In this document: positions 54,301-63,500 of the stretch, piece by piece | How the letters are laid out: the number at the start of each line of letters is the position of its first letter | Position numbering within the stretch: position 1 is the stretch's first letter | Origin: Rugamonas sp. A1-17 | Lineage (GTDB): Bacteria; Pseudomonadota; Gammaproteobacteria; Burkholderiales; Burkholderiaceae_D | NCBI GenBank assembly: GCA_025548565.1 | Contig: JAJLPB010000012.1 | Span: 62,001 to 126,000 of the forward strand | Reading direction: 5' to 3' | Length of the DNA: 64,000 nt | Position numbers and translations under genes: made by a program | The notes under the pieces: model-generated | Database searches by the model: none | The model's input: the letters and a program-made list of their open reading frames with translations, nothing else | Told to the model about the DNA's origin: nothing

Positions 54301-56060
54301 GCCATGTCGTCGAAGCCCAGAATAGGCTGCGAGACTTCCAGGCGCATCGGCGGGTTGACGTTGTTGGTGTCGAGCAGGTTCGGTTTCGGGCCGATGAAGG
54401 ATACCAGCGACATCACCATCGCTTCGCGGATCGGGTCGATCGGCGGGTTGGTCACTTGCGCGAACAGCTGCTTGAAGTAGTTGTACAACGGCTTGAGCTT
54501 GTTGGACATGACGGCCAGCGGCGAGTCGTTGCCCATCGAGCCGGTGGCTTCCTCGCCGGCGGCAGCCATTGGCGCCATCAGGAATTTCAAGTCTTCCTGG
54601 GTGTAGCCGAAGGCTTGCTGGCGGTCCAGCAGCGACGGCGTGGCTTTTTCGCCCTGCGCCGGCGCGACATCCTTGGCGCGGTTGTGCGCCAGCTGGCTTT
54701 CGCTCAGCTTGATTTCGTTGAGCTTGATGCGCACCGCGTTGATCCATGCCTTGTACGGCTTGGCGTTGGCGTAGGTGTCTTTCAGCTCTTTATCGTCGAT
54801 GATGCGGCCGGCTTCCAGGTCGATCAGGAACATCTTGCCTGGCTGCAGGCGCCATTTCTGGATGATCTTCGATTCGGGAATCGGCAGCACGCCCGACTCC
54901 GACGCCATCACCACCAGATCGTCGTCCGTGACGATGTAGCGGGCCGGACGCAGGCCGTTGCGGTCCAGCGTGCCGCCGATGTAGCGGCCGTCGGTGAAGG
55001 CCATGGCGGCCGGACCGTCCCATGGTTCCATCATGGCGGCGTGATATTCGTAGAACGCGCGGCGATTGTCGTCCATCGTGCCGTGATTTTCCCAGGCTTC
55101 CGGGATCATCATCATCATCGCCTGGGCGATCGGATAGCCTGCCATCAGCAGCAGTTCCAGCGCGTTGTCGAAGCAGGCGGTGTCCGACTGGCCTTCGTAG
55201 ATCAGCGGGAACAGCTTGTGCAGGTCGTCGCCCAGCACGGCGGATTTCATCACGCCTTCACGGGCGCGCATCCAGTTGAAGTTGCCTTTGACGGTGTTGA
55301 TCTCGCCGTTGTGGGCGATCAGGCGGTACGGGTGGGCCAGCGGCCATTCCGGGAAGGTGTTGGTCGAGAAACGCTGGTGCACCAGCGCCAGCGCCGAGAT
55401 GCAGCGCGCATCCTGCAGGTCCTTGTAGTACACGCCGACCTGGTCCGCCAGCAGCAGGCCCTTGTAGACGATGGTACGGGCCGACAGCGAGGCCACGAAG
55501 AATTCTTTGCCGTGGATCAGCTTCAGCGCCTGGATCGCGTGGCCGGACGATTTGCGGATCACGTACAGCTTACGCTCCAGGGCATCGGTCACCATGATGT
55601 CGGCGCCACGGCCGATGAAGATCTGGCGGATCACCGGCTCCTTGGCGCGCACGGTAGGGGACATTGGCATGTCGCAGTCGACCGGCACATTGCGCCAGCC
55701 CAGCACGACCTGGCCTTCGGCGCGCACGGCGCGCTCGATTTCCTGTTCGCAAGCGATGCGGGAGGCGTTTTCCTTCGGCAGGAACACCATGCCGACGCCG
55801 TACTCGCCTGGCGGCGGCAGTTCCACGCCCTGCTTGGCCATTTCATCGCGATAGTACTGGTCCGGGATCTGGATCAGGATACCGGCACCATCGCCCATCA
55901 GCGCGTCGGCGCCCACGGCGCCCCGGTGATCGAGGTTTTTCAGGATCAACAGACCCTGTTCCACGATGGAGTGGCTCTTATTGCCTTTGATGTGGGCGAC
56001 AAAACCGACGCCGCAGGCATCGTGTTCATTGGACGGATCGTACAGACCTTGGGCTTTCAT
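51333..56060 (-). CDS. gltB: Glutamate synthase large subunit
   Basis: A 1575-residue enzyme that makes two glutamates from glutamine and 2-oxoglutarate. The N-terminal amidotransferase begins at Cys16 (EHDACGVGFVAHIKG), which becomes the N-terminal nucleophile after propeptide removal. Next come the central domain, the FMN-binding synthase domain (GGKSNTGEGGEDPSRY, SVKLVSEVGIGTVAAGV, VVAGHDGGTGASPLSS) and the 3Fe-4S cysteines (CHLNTCPVGVATQ). The C-terminal GXGXG beta-helix (GGTVVVLGATGRNFAAGMSGG) ends the protein. Length is normal for bacterial GltB. Confidence 0.97.
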   Translation of the reverse strand: MKAQGLYDPSNEHDACGVGFVAHIKGNKSHSIVEQGLLILKNLDHRGAVGADALMGDGAGILIQIPDQYYRDEMAKQGVELPPPGEYGVGMVFLPKENASRIACEQEIERAVRAEGQVVLGWRNVPVDCDMPMSPTVRAKEPVIRQIFIGRGADIMVTDALERKLYVIRKSSGHAIQALKLIHGKEFFVASLSARTIVYKGLLLADQVGVYYKDLQDARCISALALVHQRFSTNTFPEWPLAHPYRLIAHNGEINTVKGNFNWMRAREGVMKSAVLGDDLHKLFPLIYEGQSDTACFDNALELLLMAGYPIAQAMMMMIPEAWENHGTMDDNRRAFYEYHAAMMEPWDGPAAMAFTDGRYIGGTLDRNGLRPARYIVTDDDLVVMASESGVLPIPESKIIQKWRLQPGKMFLIDLEAGRIIDDKELKDTYANAKPYKAWINAVRIKLNEIKLSESQLAHNRAKDVAPAQGEKATPSLLDRQQAFGYTQEDLKFLMAPMAAAGEEATGSMGNDSPLAVMSNKLKPLYNYFKQLFAQVTNPPIDPIREAMVMSLVSFIGPKPNLLDTNNVNPPMRLEVSQPILGFDDMARLRGISAHTGGKFKSYELNICYPLAWGKDGVEACLASLCAEAVDAVKSGHNILIVSDRSVGPDRVAIPALLATSTVHQHLVSKGLRASTGLVVETGSARETHHFALLAGYGAEAIHPYLAMETLVEMALGMPGDMTGEKAVYNYTKAVGKGLMKVMSKMGISTYMSYCGAQIFEAVGLNKSLVDKYFKGTASNVEGIGVFEVAEEALRLHNLAFGDDPVLANHLDAGGEYAYRVRGEDHLWTPDAIAKLQHSTRSNNFSSYKEYAQIINDQSKRHLTLRGLFEFKLDPTKAIPLDEVEPAKEIVKRFATGAMSMGSISTEAHATLAVAMNRIGGKSNTGEGGEDPSRYTMELKGIKIKQGETMASVMGKEQMVVDIPLQEGDSLRSRIKQVASGRFGVTAAYLNSADQIQIKMAQGAKPGEGGQLPGHKVSEYIATLRFSVPGVGLISPPPHHDIYSIEDLAQLIHDLKNANPRASISVKLVSEVGIGTVAAGVTKAKADHVVVAGHDGGTGASPLSSVKHAGTPWELGLAETQQTLVLNGLRSRIRVQADGQMRTGRDVVIAAMLGADEIGFATAPLVVEGCIMMRKCHLNTCPVGVATQDPVLRAKFSGKPEYVVNYFFFVAEEARQLMAQLGIRTYDELIGRVDLLDKSKAITHWKAKGLDFSNIFYSPEVPNGDSIYHTMDQDHGLDKALDHKLIAQAKAALEKGERVSFISPVRNVNRTVGTMLSGEVAKRYGHAGLPDDTIHIQLQGTAGQSACAFLAHGITIDLVGEGNDYVGKGLSGGRIIVRPNTEFRGWAVNNIIIGNTVLYGAISGEAFFNGVAGERFAVRNSGATAVVEGTGDHGCEYMTGGTVVVLGATGRNFAAGMSGGIAYVYDPEGDFEARCNTAMVTLEPVLTAKEQEAQSETWHVQHKDHGREADEVILKRLIERHFKHTGSTRARLLLDNWAEGRGKFVKVFPSEYKRALVEMAEDVANEAASAQPIAA

Positions 56061-56095
56061 GGGCTCTCCACTGCAATTTTGACTAACGAAAAGCT

Positions 56096-56124
56096 AGAGT
56101 AGTGCAATGCAGCGTAAACTTCAA
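56096..56124 (-). promoter_or_regulatory. Candidate promoter of gltBD
   Basis: On the minus strand TTGAAG (56124-56119) and TACTCT (56101-56096) are separated by exactly 17 bp, and lie 35-64 bp before the gltB ATG. The spacing is ideal; the -10 is a moderate match. Confidence 0.5.
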
Positions 56125-56131
56125 CAATAAC

Positions 56132-56194
56132 AATTAGGGTCGGAGTCGAATTAATTTTTTCCATGTCGCCGGAATTTTTAATTAGGGACAGAGT
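56132..56194 (+). repeat. REP-like direct repeats left of the RAYT gene
   Basis: Two 15-bp copies, AATTAGGGTCGGAGT (56132-56146) and AATTAGGGACAGAGT (56180-56194), differ at two positions. Between them are AT-rich arms AATTAATTTTTTCC and GGAATTTTTAATT that can partly pair. They lie between the gltB promoter and the RAYT terminator. Confidence 0.7.
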
Positions 56195-56206
56195 GATGGC
56201 GACGTT

Positions 56207-56238
56207 AAAAAAACCGCGGGATCCGGCGATTCCCACGG
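56207..56238 (-). terminator. Intrinsic terminator of the RAYT gene
   Basis: On the minus strand CCGTGGG (56238-56232) pairs with CCCGCGG (56220-56214) with one G-T wobble, and TTTTTTT follows (56213-56207). It is 14 bp past the RAYT stop. Confidence 0.8.
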
Positions 56239-56252
56239 TTTTGGCTCACTGC

Positions 56253-56954
56253 TCAGGCCGCTTCAGGCTTGATTTTGAACGGTCTGCCGCGCTTGGCAGG
56301 CAAGACCTGGCGCTTGACCTTGTGCTGCAAGGCCGTCTTGAATTGCTCCGTGCCCAGCGGCCAGCCCTTGAGCAGCGCCTTGCTGATGAGGGTGATCTCG
56401 TCTTCGCTCAAGGCCGGCTCGGCCAGCGCGATGTAGGCCGCCTCGCGCTGGAACGGCGTGTTGCCCAGTTCCCAGAACTTCGGATGGTCGACGATCAGGC
56501 TGTCGGAGCGCAGGCCGGCGTGGTGCGGATAGCTGGACCACGGATAATCCTCGGCCCGCCCCACCATGCCGTTGCGCACCGGGTTGAACTCGATATAACG
56601 GCTGCACGACATGAAGTATTGCTCGGCGTCGATCAGCGAGGTTTTGTAGCGTCCGTTCCACAAAGTGCCGCTGCGGCCGTATTTCTGGTTGAAATAGGGC
56701 ACGTAGTAGCGGCCTATCCACTGCATCATCTGGCCCAGGCCGTCCGCATCGGCCGGCGTGACCAGCAAATGCAGGTGATCCGGCATCAACACATAGGCGT
56801 GCACCGCCACCTTGTAGTTTTTGGCGGCGGTGCGCAGCCAGCCGAGGAAGGCCTGGTAATCTTCGGTCTCGCGGAAGATCGGTTGGTTGTTGTTGCCGGT
56901 CTGGATAACGTGATGCGGCTGGCCGGGGACGATCAAGCGGGGTAGACGTGCCAT
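56253..56954 (-). CDS. REP-associated tyrosine transposase (Y1_Tnp/RAYT)
   Basis: A 233-residue single-strand DNA transposase of the HUH Y1 type (IS200/IS605-related). It has MARLPRLIVPGQPHHVIQTG, the metal-binding HUH motif in YVLMPDHLHLLVTP, the RSGTLWNGRYKTSLID segment and the catalytic Tyr in SRYIEFNPVRNGMV. The C-terminus is basic (PAKRGRPFKIKP). RAYTs are domesticated enzymes that spread REP elements rather than whole insertion sequences. Repeats containing GGGACAGAGT flank it on both sides in opposite orientation. The ATG at 56954 was taken; TTG at 56966 is in frame. Confidence 0.93.
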   Translation of the reverse strand: MARLPRLIVPGQPHHVIQTGNNNQPIFRETEDYQAFLGWLRTAAKNYKVAVHAYVLMPDHLHLLVTPADADGLGQMMQWIGRYYVPYFNQKYGRSGTLWNGRYKTSLIDAEQYFMSCSRYIEFNPVRNGMVGRAEDYPWSSYPHHAGLRSDSLIVDHPKFWELGNTPFQREAAYIALAEPALSEDEITLISKALLKGWPLGTEQFKTALQHKVKRQVLPAKRGRPFKIKPEAA

Positions 56955-56994
56955 AAATTTCAGCAAAAGGAATCGGAAACACCGATTCTACACC

Positions 56995-57046
56995 ACTCTG
57001 TCCCCGATTAATCAGGCGCCCAGCAAAACCGGCATGACTCTGTCCC
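56995..57046 (-). repeat. REP-like repeats right of the RAYT gene
   Basis: On the minus strand GGGGACAGAGT (57005-56995) and GGGACAGAGT (57046-57037) repeat the core seen on the plus strand at 56185-56194. The second copy lies inside the 3' end of the chemotaxis receptor gene and the first is just past its stop. Confidence 0.75.
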
Positions 57047-58607
57047 TGTTTTTCGGCGTATTGCCGGACAGCTGGAACACGCTGACCACGCGGGCCAGCG
57101 CGCCGCTCTGGTCCTGCAGCGCGGCGGAGGCCGCCGCAGCCTCCTCGACCAGCGCCGCGTTCTGCTGCGTCACCTGGTCCATTTGGGCGATAGCGCGGTT
57201 GATCTGCTCGATGCCGTTGGTCTGCTCGGCGCTGGCGGCGGTGATTTCGCCGATGATGTCGGTCACACGCCGCACGTTGACGACAATTTCCCGCATCGTA
57301 CTGCCGGCTTGGGCCACCAGGCGCGCCCCGCTTTCCACCTTGTCGACCGAGTTGTTGATCAATTCCTTGATTTCCTTCGCGGCGCTGGCGCTGCGCTGGG
57401 CCAGGTTGCGCACCTCGCTTGCCACCACGGCGAAGCCACGGCCCTGGTCGCCGGCGCGGGCGGCCTCCACCGCCGCGTTCAAGGCCAGGATGTTGGTCTG
57501 GAAGGCGATGCCGTCGATGACGGCAATGATGTCGACAATCTTGTGCGCCGACGTACTGATCTCGCTCATGGTGTCGACCACCTCGTCGACCACGGTGCCG
57601 CCCTTGACCGCCACTTCCGAGGCCGACAGCGCCAGCGTATGCGCCTGGCGCGAGTTGTCGCCGTTCTGTTTGACGGTGGCGGTCAGTTCCTCCATCGACG
57701 AGGCGGTCTGCTGCAGCGAGCTGGCCTGCTGTTCGGTGCGGGCCGACAGGTCGAGATTGCCGTTGGCGATCTCTCCCGACGCGGTGGCGATGGTGTCGGT
57801 GCCGCTGCGGACTTGGCCGACGATGTTGATCAGGCTGGCGTTCATGTCCTTCAGCGCTTGCAGCAGCACGCCGGTCTCGTCCTTGCTGCGCACGTCGATC
57901 TTGCTGCTCAGGTCGCCCGCAGCGACGGTCTGCGCCACCCGTACCGCCTTGTGGATGGGATCGGTAATCGAGTGGCCGATCATATACGCGAACCAGGCGC
58001 CCAGCACCAGCGCGCCGGCCGTCAACGCCAGCAGGAAGCGCTGCCCGGAGTGGTATTGCTGCTGCACGTCCGCCGCCAGCGCGCGGCCGACGCCGGCCTC
58101 GTAGTCGCCGATCTTGTGCACGCTGTCCAGGTAGGCGTTGAATTGGGCTTCCAATTTGTTGTCGGCCAGGGCGCGGGCGCCGGCGATATCGCCGCTCTTC
58201 TTGAGCTTGAACAAGAGATCGCGGCTGGCCGCATAGCCCTTGCGCACCGACGCGACCGATTCCAGCAAGGCTTTTTCGTCGGTGCTGGTCAGCAGGGGTT
58301 CGAGTTGTTTCTGGATGGCGTTGACGCGCGCGCGGGTGGCGGCAGCCTTCTCGGCAAGCGCCGGGGATTCGGCGGTTTCGGTATTGCGGGCGAAGGCCAG
58401 CACGCTAACGCCGCTGATGCTGATCTGGTTATGCCATTCGGCGGTCAGGCGCTCCTTGACGCTGGCGCTGCCGACCATTTGTTCGGTCAGGTCGCCCACG
58501 GCTTGCAGGCGCCACATGCCGGCTGCGGCCATGCCGACGATAAGCAACATCACCAGGCCGAAGCCGCCGGCCAGGCGCATCCCTATTTTCCAATCGCTGT
58601 AGCGCAT
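57012..58607 (-). CDS. Methyl-accepting chemotaxis protein
   Basis: A 531-residue membrane chemoreceptor. The first membrane helix is GGFGLVMLLIVGMAAAGMW, a four-helix-bundle ligand domain spans about residues 35-185, and the second helix is LLALTAGALVLGAWFAYMIG, followed by HAMP (DPIHKAVRVAQTVAAGDLSS). The cytosolic hairpin tip is IDGIAFQTNILALNAAVEAA. The start at 58607 has GGGGAG 7 nt upstream; the longer frame to 58646 has none. The last residues (KNRDRVMPVLLGA) are encoded by REP-like DNA and there is no CheR-type pentapeptide. The ligand is unknown. Confidence 0.93.
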   Translation of the reverse strand: MRYSDWKIGMRLAGGFGLVMLLIVGMAAAGMWRLQAVGDLTEQMVGSASVKERLTAEWHNQISISGVSVLAFARNTETAESPALAEKAAATRARVNAIQKQLEPLLTSTDEKALLESVASVRKGYAASRDLLFKLKKSGDIAGARALADNKLEAQFNAYLDSVHKIGDYEAGVGRALAADVQQQYHSGQRFLLALTAGALVLGAWFAYMIGHSITDPIHKAVRVAQTVAAGDLSSKIDVRSKDETGVLLQALKDMNASLINIVGQVRSGTDTIATASGEIANGNLDLSARTEQQASSLQQTASSMEELTATVKQNGDNSRQAHTLALSASEVAVKGGTVVDEVVDTMSEISTSAHKIVDIIAVIDGIAFQTNILALNAAVEAARAGDQGRGFAVVASEVRNLAQRSASAAKEIKELINNSVDKVESGARLVAQAGSTMREIVVNVRRVTDIIGEITAASAEQTNGIEQINRAIAQMDQVTQQNAALVEEAAAASAALQDQSGALARVVSVFQLSGNTPKNRDRVMPVLLGA

Positions 58608-58713
58608 TACAATTCTCCCCAGTTTTTTTGAAGGTGGAAAATTCATGCTACGACAAAGCTACACTTAGGAAACTCACAGATTTCCACAGTACAGAAATAC
58701 TATTGAGTTTGAC

Positions 58714-59394
58714 TCAAGATAAGTTGAAGCTGGCGGAGAGGCTGTAGCCCTCGCCATAGGCGCTGCGCAGCGGCAAGTCCTGGCCGAGGCCGGTGCGGGC
58801 TTTTTTGCGTAAACGATACACCAGCATGTCGACCCGGCGGCCAGCGTCGGGATCGTCGCCGCCGATGCCGGCCACGATGACCTGGCGCGGTACGGGACGG
58901 GTGTTAATCGTCAGCAAATGAAGGAAATTGCATTCTTTCTCGGTCAGCGTGATCGCCATGCCCTGCAGCTCCAGTTGGCGGGCGCTGACGCGCAGCGTCC
59001 ATTTGCTGGGCGCCGGGATGGTTTCCTGCGGGCCAACGCGGCGGTCCAGCGCCTCGATGTGGGCGGCCAGTTCCGGGAACTTGATCGGCTTGGTCAGATA
59101 GTGGTCGGCGCCCAGGCGCAGGCCGAGGATGCGGTTGTCGAACGCGACCCGGCCGGTCAGCACCAGCAGGCCGATCTGCGGATACAGCTGGCGCATACGG
59201 GGTATCACATTGAAACCGTCTTCGTCCGGCAGACCCAGATCGAGCACCACCACGCCGACATTGCCCTGGCTCAGGGCGGACCACATTTCGCTGGCGTTGT
59301 TGGTGATGTGCACTTCGTGTTCAAGCTCAGTCAAAAACTCTGCCATTTCCTCGGCATAGTCCAGATTGTCTTCCACGATGAGTATTTGCGTCAT
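58714..59394 (-). CDS. OmpR-like winged-helix response regulator
   Basis: A 226-residue two-component regulator. The receiver domain has the acidic pair in ILIVEDNLDYAEEM (E8, D9), the phospho-accepting Asp52 in VVVLDLGLPDEDG, and the conserved Lys in HYLTKPIKF. The C-terminal winged helix has LTEKECNFLHLLTINTRPVP, GRRVDMLVYRLRKKAR and SAYGEGYSLSA, as in OmpR/PhoB. Its target genes are unknown. It follows the sensor kinase by 54 bp, and its partner is almost surely that kinase. The start at 59394 has a weak ribosome binding site. Confidence 0.9.
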   Translation of the reverse strand: MTQILIVEDNLDYAEEMAEFLTELEHEVHITNNASEMWSALSQGNVGVVVLDLGLPDEDGFNVIPRMRQLYPQIGLLVLTGRVAFDNRILGLRLGADHYLTKPIKFPELAAHIEALDRRVGPQETIPAPSKWTLRVSARQLELQGMAITLTEKECNFLHLLTINTRPVPRQVIVAGIGGDDPDAGRRVDMLVYRLRKKARTGLGQDLPLRSAYGEGYSLSASFNLS

Positions 59395-59448
59395 TGATGC
59401 GCCATTCGATCGATTATTGAGCAACGGTGCTCAGTCCTGCTCTGCTGT

Positions 59449-60582
59449 TCAGCTTGCGTCCAAGGAATTATCACTGCTGCCACCCGACCGCGCAAGGCTT
59501 TTCCCGGCACCGGCCGCCACGGGCAACCAAATCCGAAATTCCGCGCCGCTTTCAGAAACATTTGTTGCAGTCAGCGTCCCCCCGTGGACGTCCACCACCG
59601 CGCGCGCCATGTACAGGCCCAGGCCGGATCCGGCCACGCCCTGGGCGTTGCTGCCGCGGAAGGATTTGTCGAACACATGGGCCAGTTCGGCCGCCGGCAC
59701 GCCGGCGCCGTAATCGCGCACCAGGAACTCGACGCCGCCCTCGCTTGCCATTTTGCCTATCAATTCTATCGGAGTATTGGCACTCGTGTACTTAATTGCA
59801 TTGTCCAGCAAGATTTCCAGGCATAAGCGCATGCCGGCGGGGTCGCAGCGCATCCATTGCGGCAACGAATCGGTGCGTACGCTGACGGCGTCGCGCCGGC
59901 GGCGCGCCTGTTCAGCCACCGATTCCAGCAGCGTGGCGGGCGAGATTTCGTTCGGCTGCCGCTCGCGGCCAATGCTGGCCATGCGCTCTGGCGACAGGTA
60001 TTCATCCAGCATGGCCAGCATGCGGTCGACCGCGGTCTGGATCTTGCGGTAGCGCTTGCGGGTGGCTTCGTCGTGGTGGGCGCCGGTCATTTCCAGGCGC
60101 TGCACGGCGCCGTCGATGGTCGACAGCGGCGTGCGGAATTCGTGCGACAGCATGGAGGCGAATTTCTTCTGCTGCGCCGCCAGCTCGCGCCGCGCGCTCA
60201 GGTCGCGCACGATGCCGACCACCGAGACGGCGGCGCCGTGCTCGTCGAGGATCAAGGTCGATTCGATTTCCACCGGCAATAGGCGGCCGTCCGCGTGAGG
60301 CAGCTCGGTTTCGCGCAGCAGGCGAAGGCGGCTCGGGTCGCCGTTGGCGTGGCGCGCCAGCCGGGCCGGCAGTTGCTGCAACAGGCCGGCGGCCAGCGCC
60401 TGCGCAGTCTCCAGCGTGTAGCCGAACTGGCGCCCGGCCGCCGGACTGAGCCACGTCAGGCGCAGGCTGGCGCAATCGGCCATCCAGCTGACCTCGGCGC
60501 TGTGCTGGAGCAGCAGGCGGTAGCGTTCCGCTTCCGCCTGCGACTGGCGCAGCGCCGCTTGCAGTTCGGCGACGGTGGCCAT
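59449..60582 (-). CDS. PAS-domain sensor histidine kinase (soluble)
   Basis: A 377-residue kinase with no membrane helix, so it is a cytosolic sensor. The PAS domain runs from about residue 20 to 130 (SAEVSWMADCASLRLTWLSP, SVVGIVRDLSARRE). The phospho-accepting His147 is in SHEFRTPLS, and the ATPase boxes are LLDNAIKY, RDYGAGVP, GSGLGLYMAR. Its ATG is the base after the SNF2 stop (TAGATG), so it is translated in coupling with the SNF2 protein. The signal is not known; no heme- or flavin-binding motif was recognised. Confidence 0.92.
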   Translation of the reverse strand: MATVAELQAALRQSQAEAERYRLLLQHSAEVSWMADCASLRLTWLSPAAGRQFGYTLETAQALAAGLLQQLPARLARHANGDPSRLRLLRETELPHADGRLLPVEIESTLILDEHGAAVSVVGIVRDLSARRELAAQQKKFASMLSHEFRTPLSTIDGAVQRLEMTGAHHDEATRKRYRKIQTAVDRMLAMLDEYLSPERMASIGRERQPNEISPATLLESVAEQARRRRDAVSVRTDSLPQWMRCDPAGMRLCLEILLDNAIKYTSANTPIELIGKMASEGGVEFLVRDYGAGVPAAELAHVFDKSFRGSNAQGVAGSGLGLYMARAVVDVHGGTLTATNVSESGAEFRIWLPVAAGAGKSLARSGGSSDNSLDAS

Positions 60583-63500
60583 CTATTCCGCCAGCGGGGC
60601 GAAAATCTGCTGCAAATCTTCCTGGGTGAGCGCCATTTTCTGCGACTCGCCTTCGGCCAGGATCGATTGCGCCAGATCGGATTTCTTCTGCTGCAGCAGC
60701 TGGATTTTTTCCTCCAGCGTGCCCTTGGCGATCAGCTTATAGACGAACACCGGCTTGTCCTGGCCGATGCGCCAGGCGCGGTCGGTGGCCTGGTTTTCCG
60801 CCGCCGGATTCCACCACGGATCGTAGTGGATCACGGTGTCGGCCGCCGTCAGGTTCAGGCCGACGCCGCCAGCCTTCAGGCTGATCAGGAAGATCGGCAC
60901 CGCGCCCTGCTGGAACGCCGCCACTTGCGCGCTGCGGTCCTTGGTCTCGCCGGTCAGCAAGGCATACGGGATATCGCGCGCTTCCAGTTCCTCCTCGATC
61001 AGCTCCAGCATGCTGGTGAACTGCGAGAACACCAGGATCTTGCGGTTTTCCTCCAGCAAGTCCTCGACCATCTGCATCAGGTCGATCAGCTTGGCCGAGC
61101 CGGCCGTCTGCTTCTTCGACGGCAGCGACTTGACCAGGCGCGGATCGCAGCACACCTGGCGCAGCTTCAGCAGCGCCTCCAGGATCACGATCTGGCTGCG
61201 CGCCACGCCCTTGCGGTCGATCTCCTCGCGCACCTTCTGGTCCATGGCCAGGCGCACCGTCTCGTAGAGGTCGCGCTGGGCGCCGGTCAGCTCGACCTTG
61301 CGCACCATCTCGGTCTTGGGCGGCAGTTCCTTGGCCACGTTGTCCTTGGTCCGGCGCAGCAGGAAGGGCTTGATGCGACGGTTCAGCAGCGCGCGCCGCA
61401 GCGGGTCGTCCTGGCGCTCGATCGGGTGGCGGAACACGGTGTTGAAGCCCTTCTCGTCGCCCAGCAGGCCCGGCAGCAGGAAATGGAATTGCGACCACAG
61501 CTCGCCCAGGTGGTTTTCCAGCGGCGTGCCGGACAGGCACAGCCGATGGCGCGCGCGCAACAGGCCGGCGCTTTGCGCGGCCTTGCTGCGGGTGTTCTTG
61601 ATGTAGTGCGATTCGTCCAGGATGACCAGGTGGAAATCGTGCTCGCGCAGTTTTTCCTCGTCGCGCGGCAGCAGCGCGTAGGTGGTCAGCACCAGGTCGG
61701 CTTCCTCGATCTGGTCGAACTGGCCCATGCGGTCCTTGCCTTGCAACAGCAGCACGCGCAGGCCGGGGGCGAAGCGCGCCGCTTCCTCCTGCCAATTGCC
61801 CATCAGGCTGGTCGGGGCGATCACCAGCGCCGGCGCGGTCAGGCGGCCGGCTTCCTTCTCGACCAGGATGTGGGCCAAGGTCTGCACGGTCTTGCCCAGG
61901 CCCATGTCGTCGGCCAGGATGCCGGCAAAGCCGTATTCGCGCAGGAATTGCATCCACGACAAACCGTCGGTCTGGTAGTCGCGCAGCGTGGCCTGCAGGC
62001 CGGCCGGGGTGGCGATGCGCTTGACGGCGCCGAACTGGTTCAGGCGCGCGCCCATTTCGCGCAGCTCGGCGCCGCCGGTCCAGTTGAGCTCGACGTTGCG
62101 GGCCAGGTCGTCCAGGCGCGCCGCGTCCAGCGTGGCCATGCGCAGCGAAGTCTTGATCTTGTCGCTGAAGTACAGCTCGCCCAGCGTGTTGAGGATGGGC
62201 TTGACGCGGCCCCAAGGCAGGGCGACGCGGCTGCCGTCGGGCAGCGTGGCCAGCATCTGGTCCTCGTCGCCATGCTGGGCGATGGTTTTCGGATTGAAGT
62301 CGTTCGGCGCGCTGCGGATCATCTGCACCAGCACCGGCAGCAGCGGCACGCGGTCCTGCTCGACCATGATGCCCAGTTCCAGCTCGAACCAGGCGTGGCC
62401 GCCGTCTGCCGGATCCTCCATCACATCGGCGTACCAGTCGCCGACCTCGCTCACGTCGTAGCGGTACTTGACGGTTTTCTCGACCTTCCAGCCAGCTTGC
62501 TTGAGCGCCTCGATGCCGTCGCGGGCGAAGCGTATCCATTCGGCCTGGCTGGGCAGCAACAGGCCACCCTTGACGCTGCTCAGCGGCAGCGCGACCGGTG
62601 GGTGGAAGTGGCGTTCGGTCAGCAGCGACAGGGCCAGCTCTTCGGCGGCGCTGTCGCGCTGGATGATTTCGGTCACTTCCCCCTTCTGGCGCACCACGCG
62701 CTGCGACGGGTCGAAGGAGACGCGCTCGCCGTCGTAGTCGAAGGACAGCACGGCAAAGTCATGCCAGCGTTGCAGCGAACCGTCGGCCAGCATGGCGGCG
62801 TCCAGCGTCAACACCGGGCGCGGCTTGACGTCGTCGCGCACCCGCTGCGGCAGCGGCTGCGGCAGCGGCATCAGCTGTTGCAGGCCGTGGGCCAGCAGCA
62901 ATTGCGACACGCGCATCTTGTCGTTATTGGTCAGCAGCGGGGCTTGCGCCACCAGCGCTTGCAGGTCGGCCAGCGGGATCGCCGCGCCGCCCTGGTTCAG
63001 CTGCAGCACGCCGCAGGAAAGATTGTCGATGTACCACGGCGGATCGGTCGGCAGCATGTAGTCGACCTGGTCGGCGCCGACATGCTTGGCGTTCGGCGGC
63101 GCCTGCACCTGCCAACCCAACCGCAAACCCTTGCCTTCCTCGCGCCAGGCCAGGTTGGCTTCGCGCATCACGCCGCCCTTGAGCGGGTAGACCAGTCCGT
63201 TGCCGACGTCGGCCCAAGAGTTTGCCCAAAGCAATTTATCCTGTTCGGCCAGCATGTTGAGCAGCGCCGCGCCGATCTTGCCGCGCGGCTCCGTGGCGGA
63301 GCCGGTCTGCGAATTCTGTCCGCTGCGCATTGCAACAAAGAAACGGATCAAGTCCTCGTCGCCGGGCGCGAGGAAGCTCGGCGGGGCCGACAGCAGCGAA
63401 AATATCTCGCTCACCGGGCTGGCCGCGGCGACATCGCCGTTCGAGCGCAGCCGCGCCTTGTACAGGCACAGCGCCACATGGCGGCCGCCGCTGGTGGGCG

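Noticed and set aside
51489..56102. Long plus-strand open frames (922 and 608 codons) opposite gltB
   Set aside because: Antisense shadows of a fully recognised glutamate synthase gene.
56061..56131. A glutamine- or glycine-type riboswitch before gltB
   Set aside because: The leader is about 60 nt at most and shows no conserved riboswitch core; a simple promoter explains it.
58701..58720. TTGAGT/ACTCAA dyad at the 3' end of the response regulator gene as a terminator
   Set aside because: The stem is 6 bp and AT-rich, overlaps the stop codon and has no T-run.
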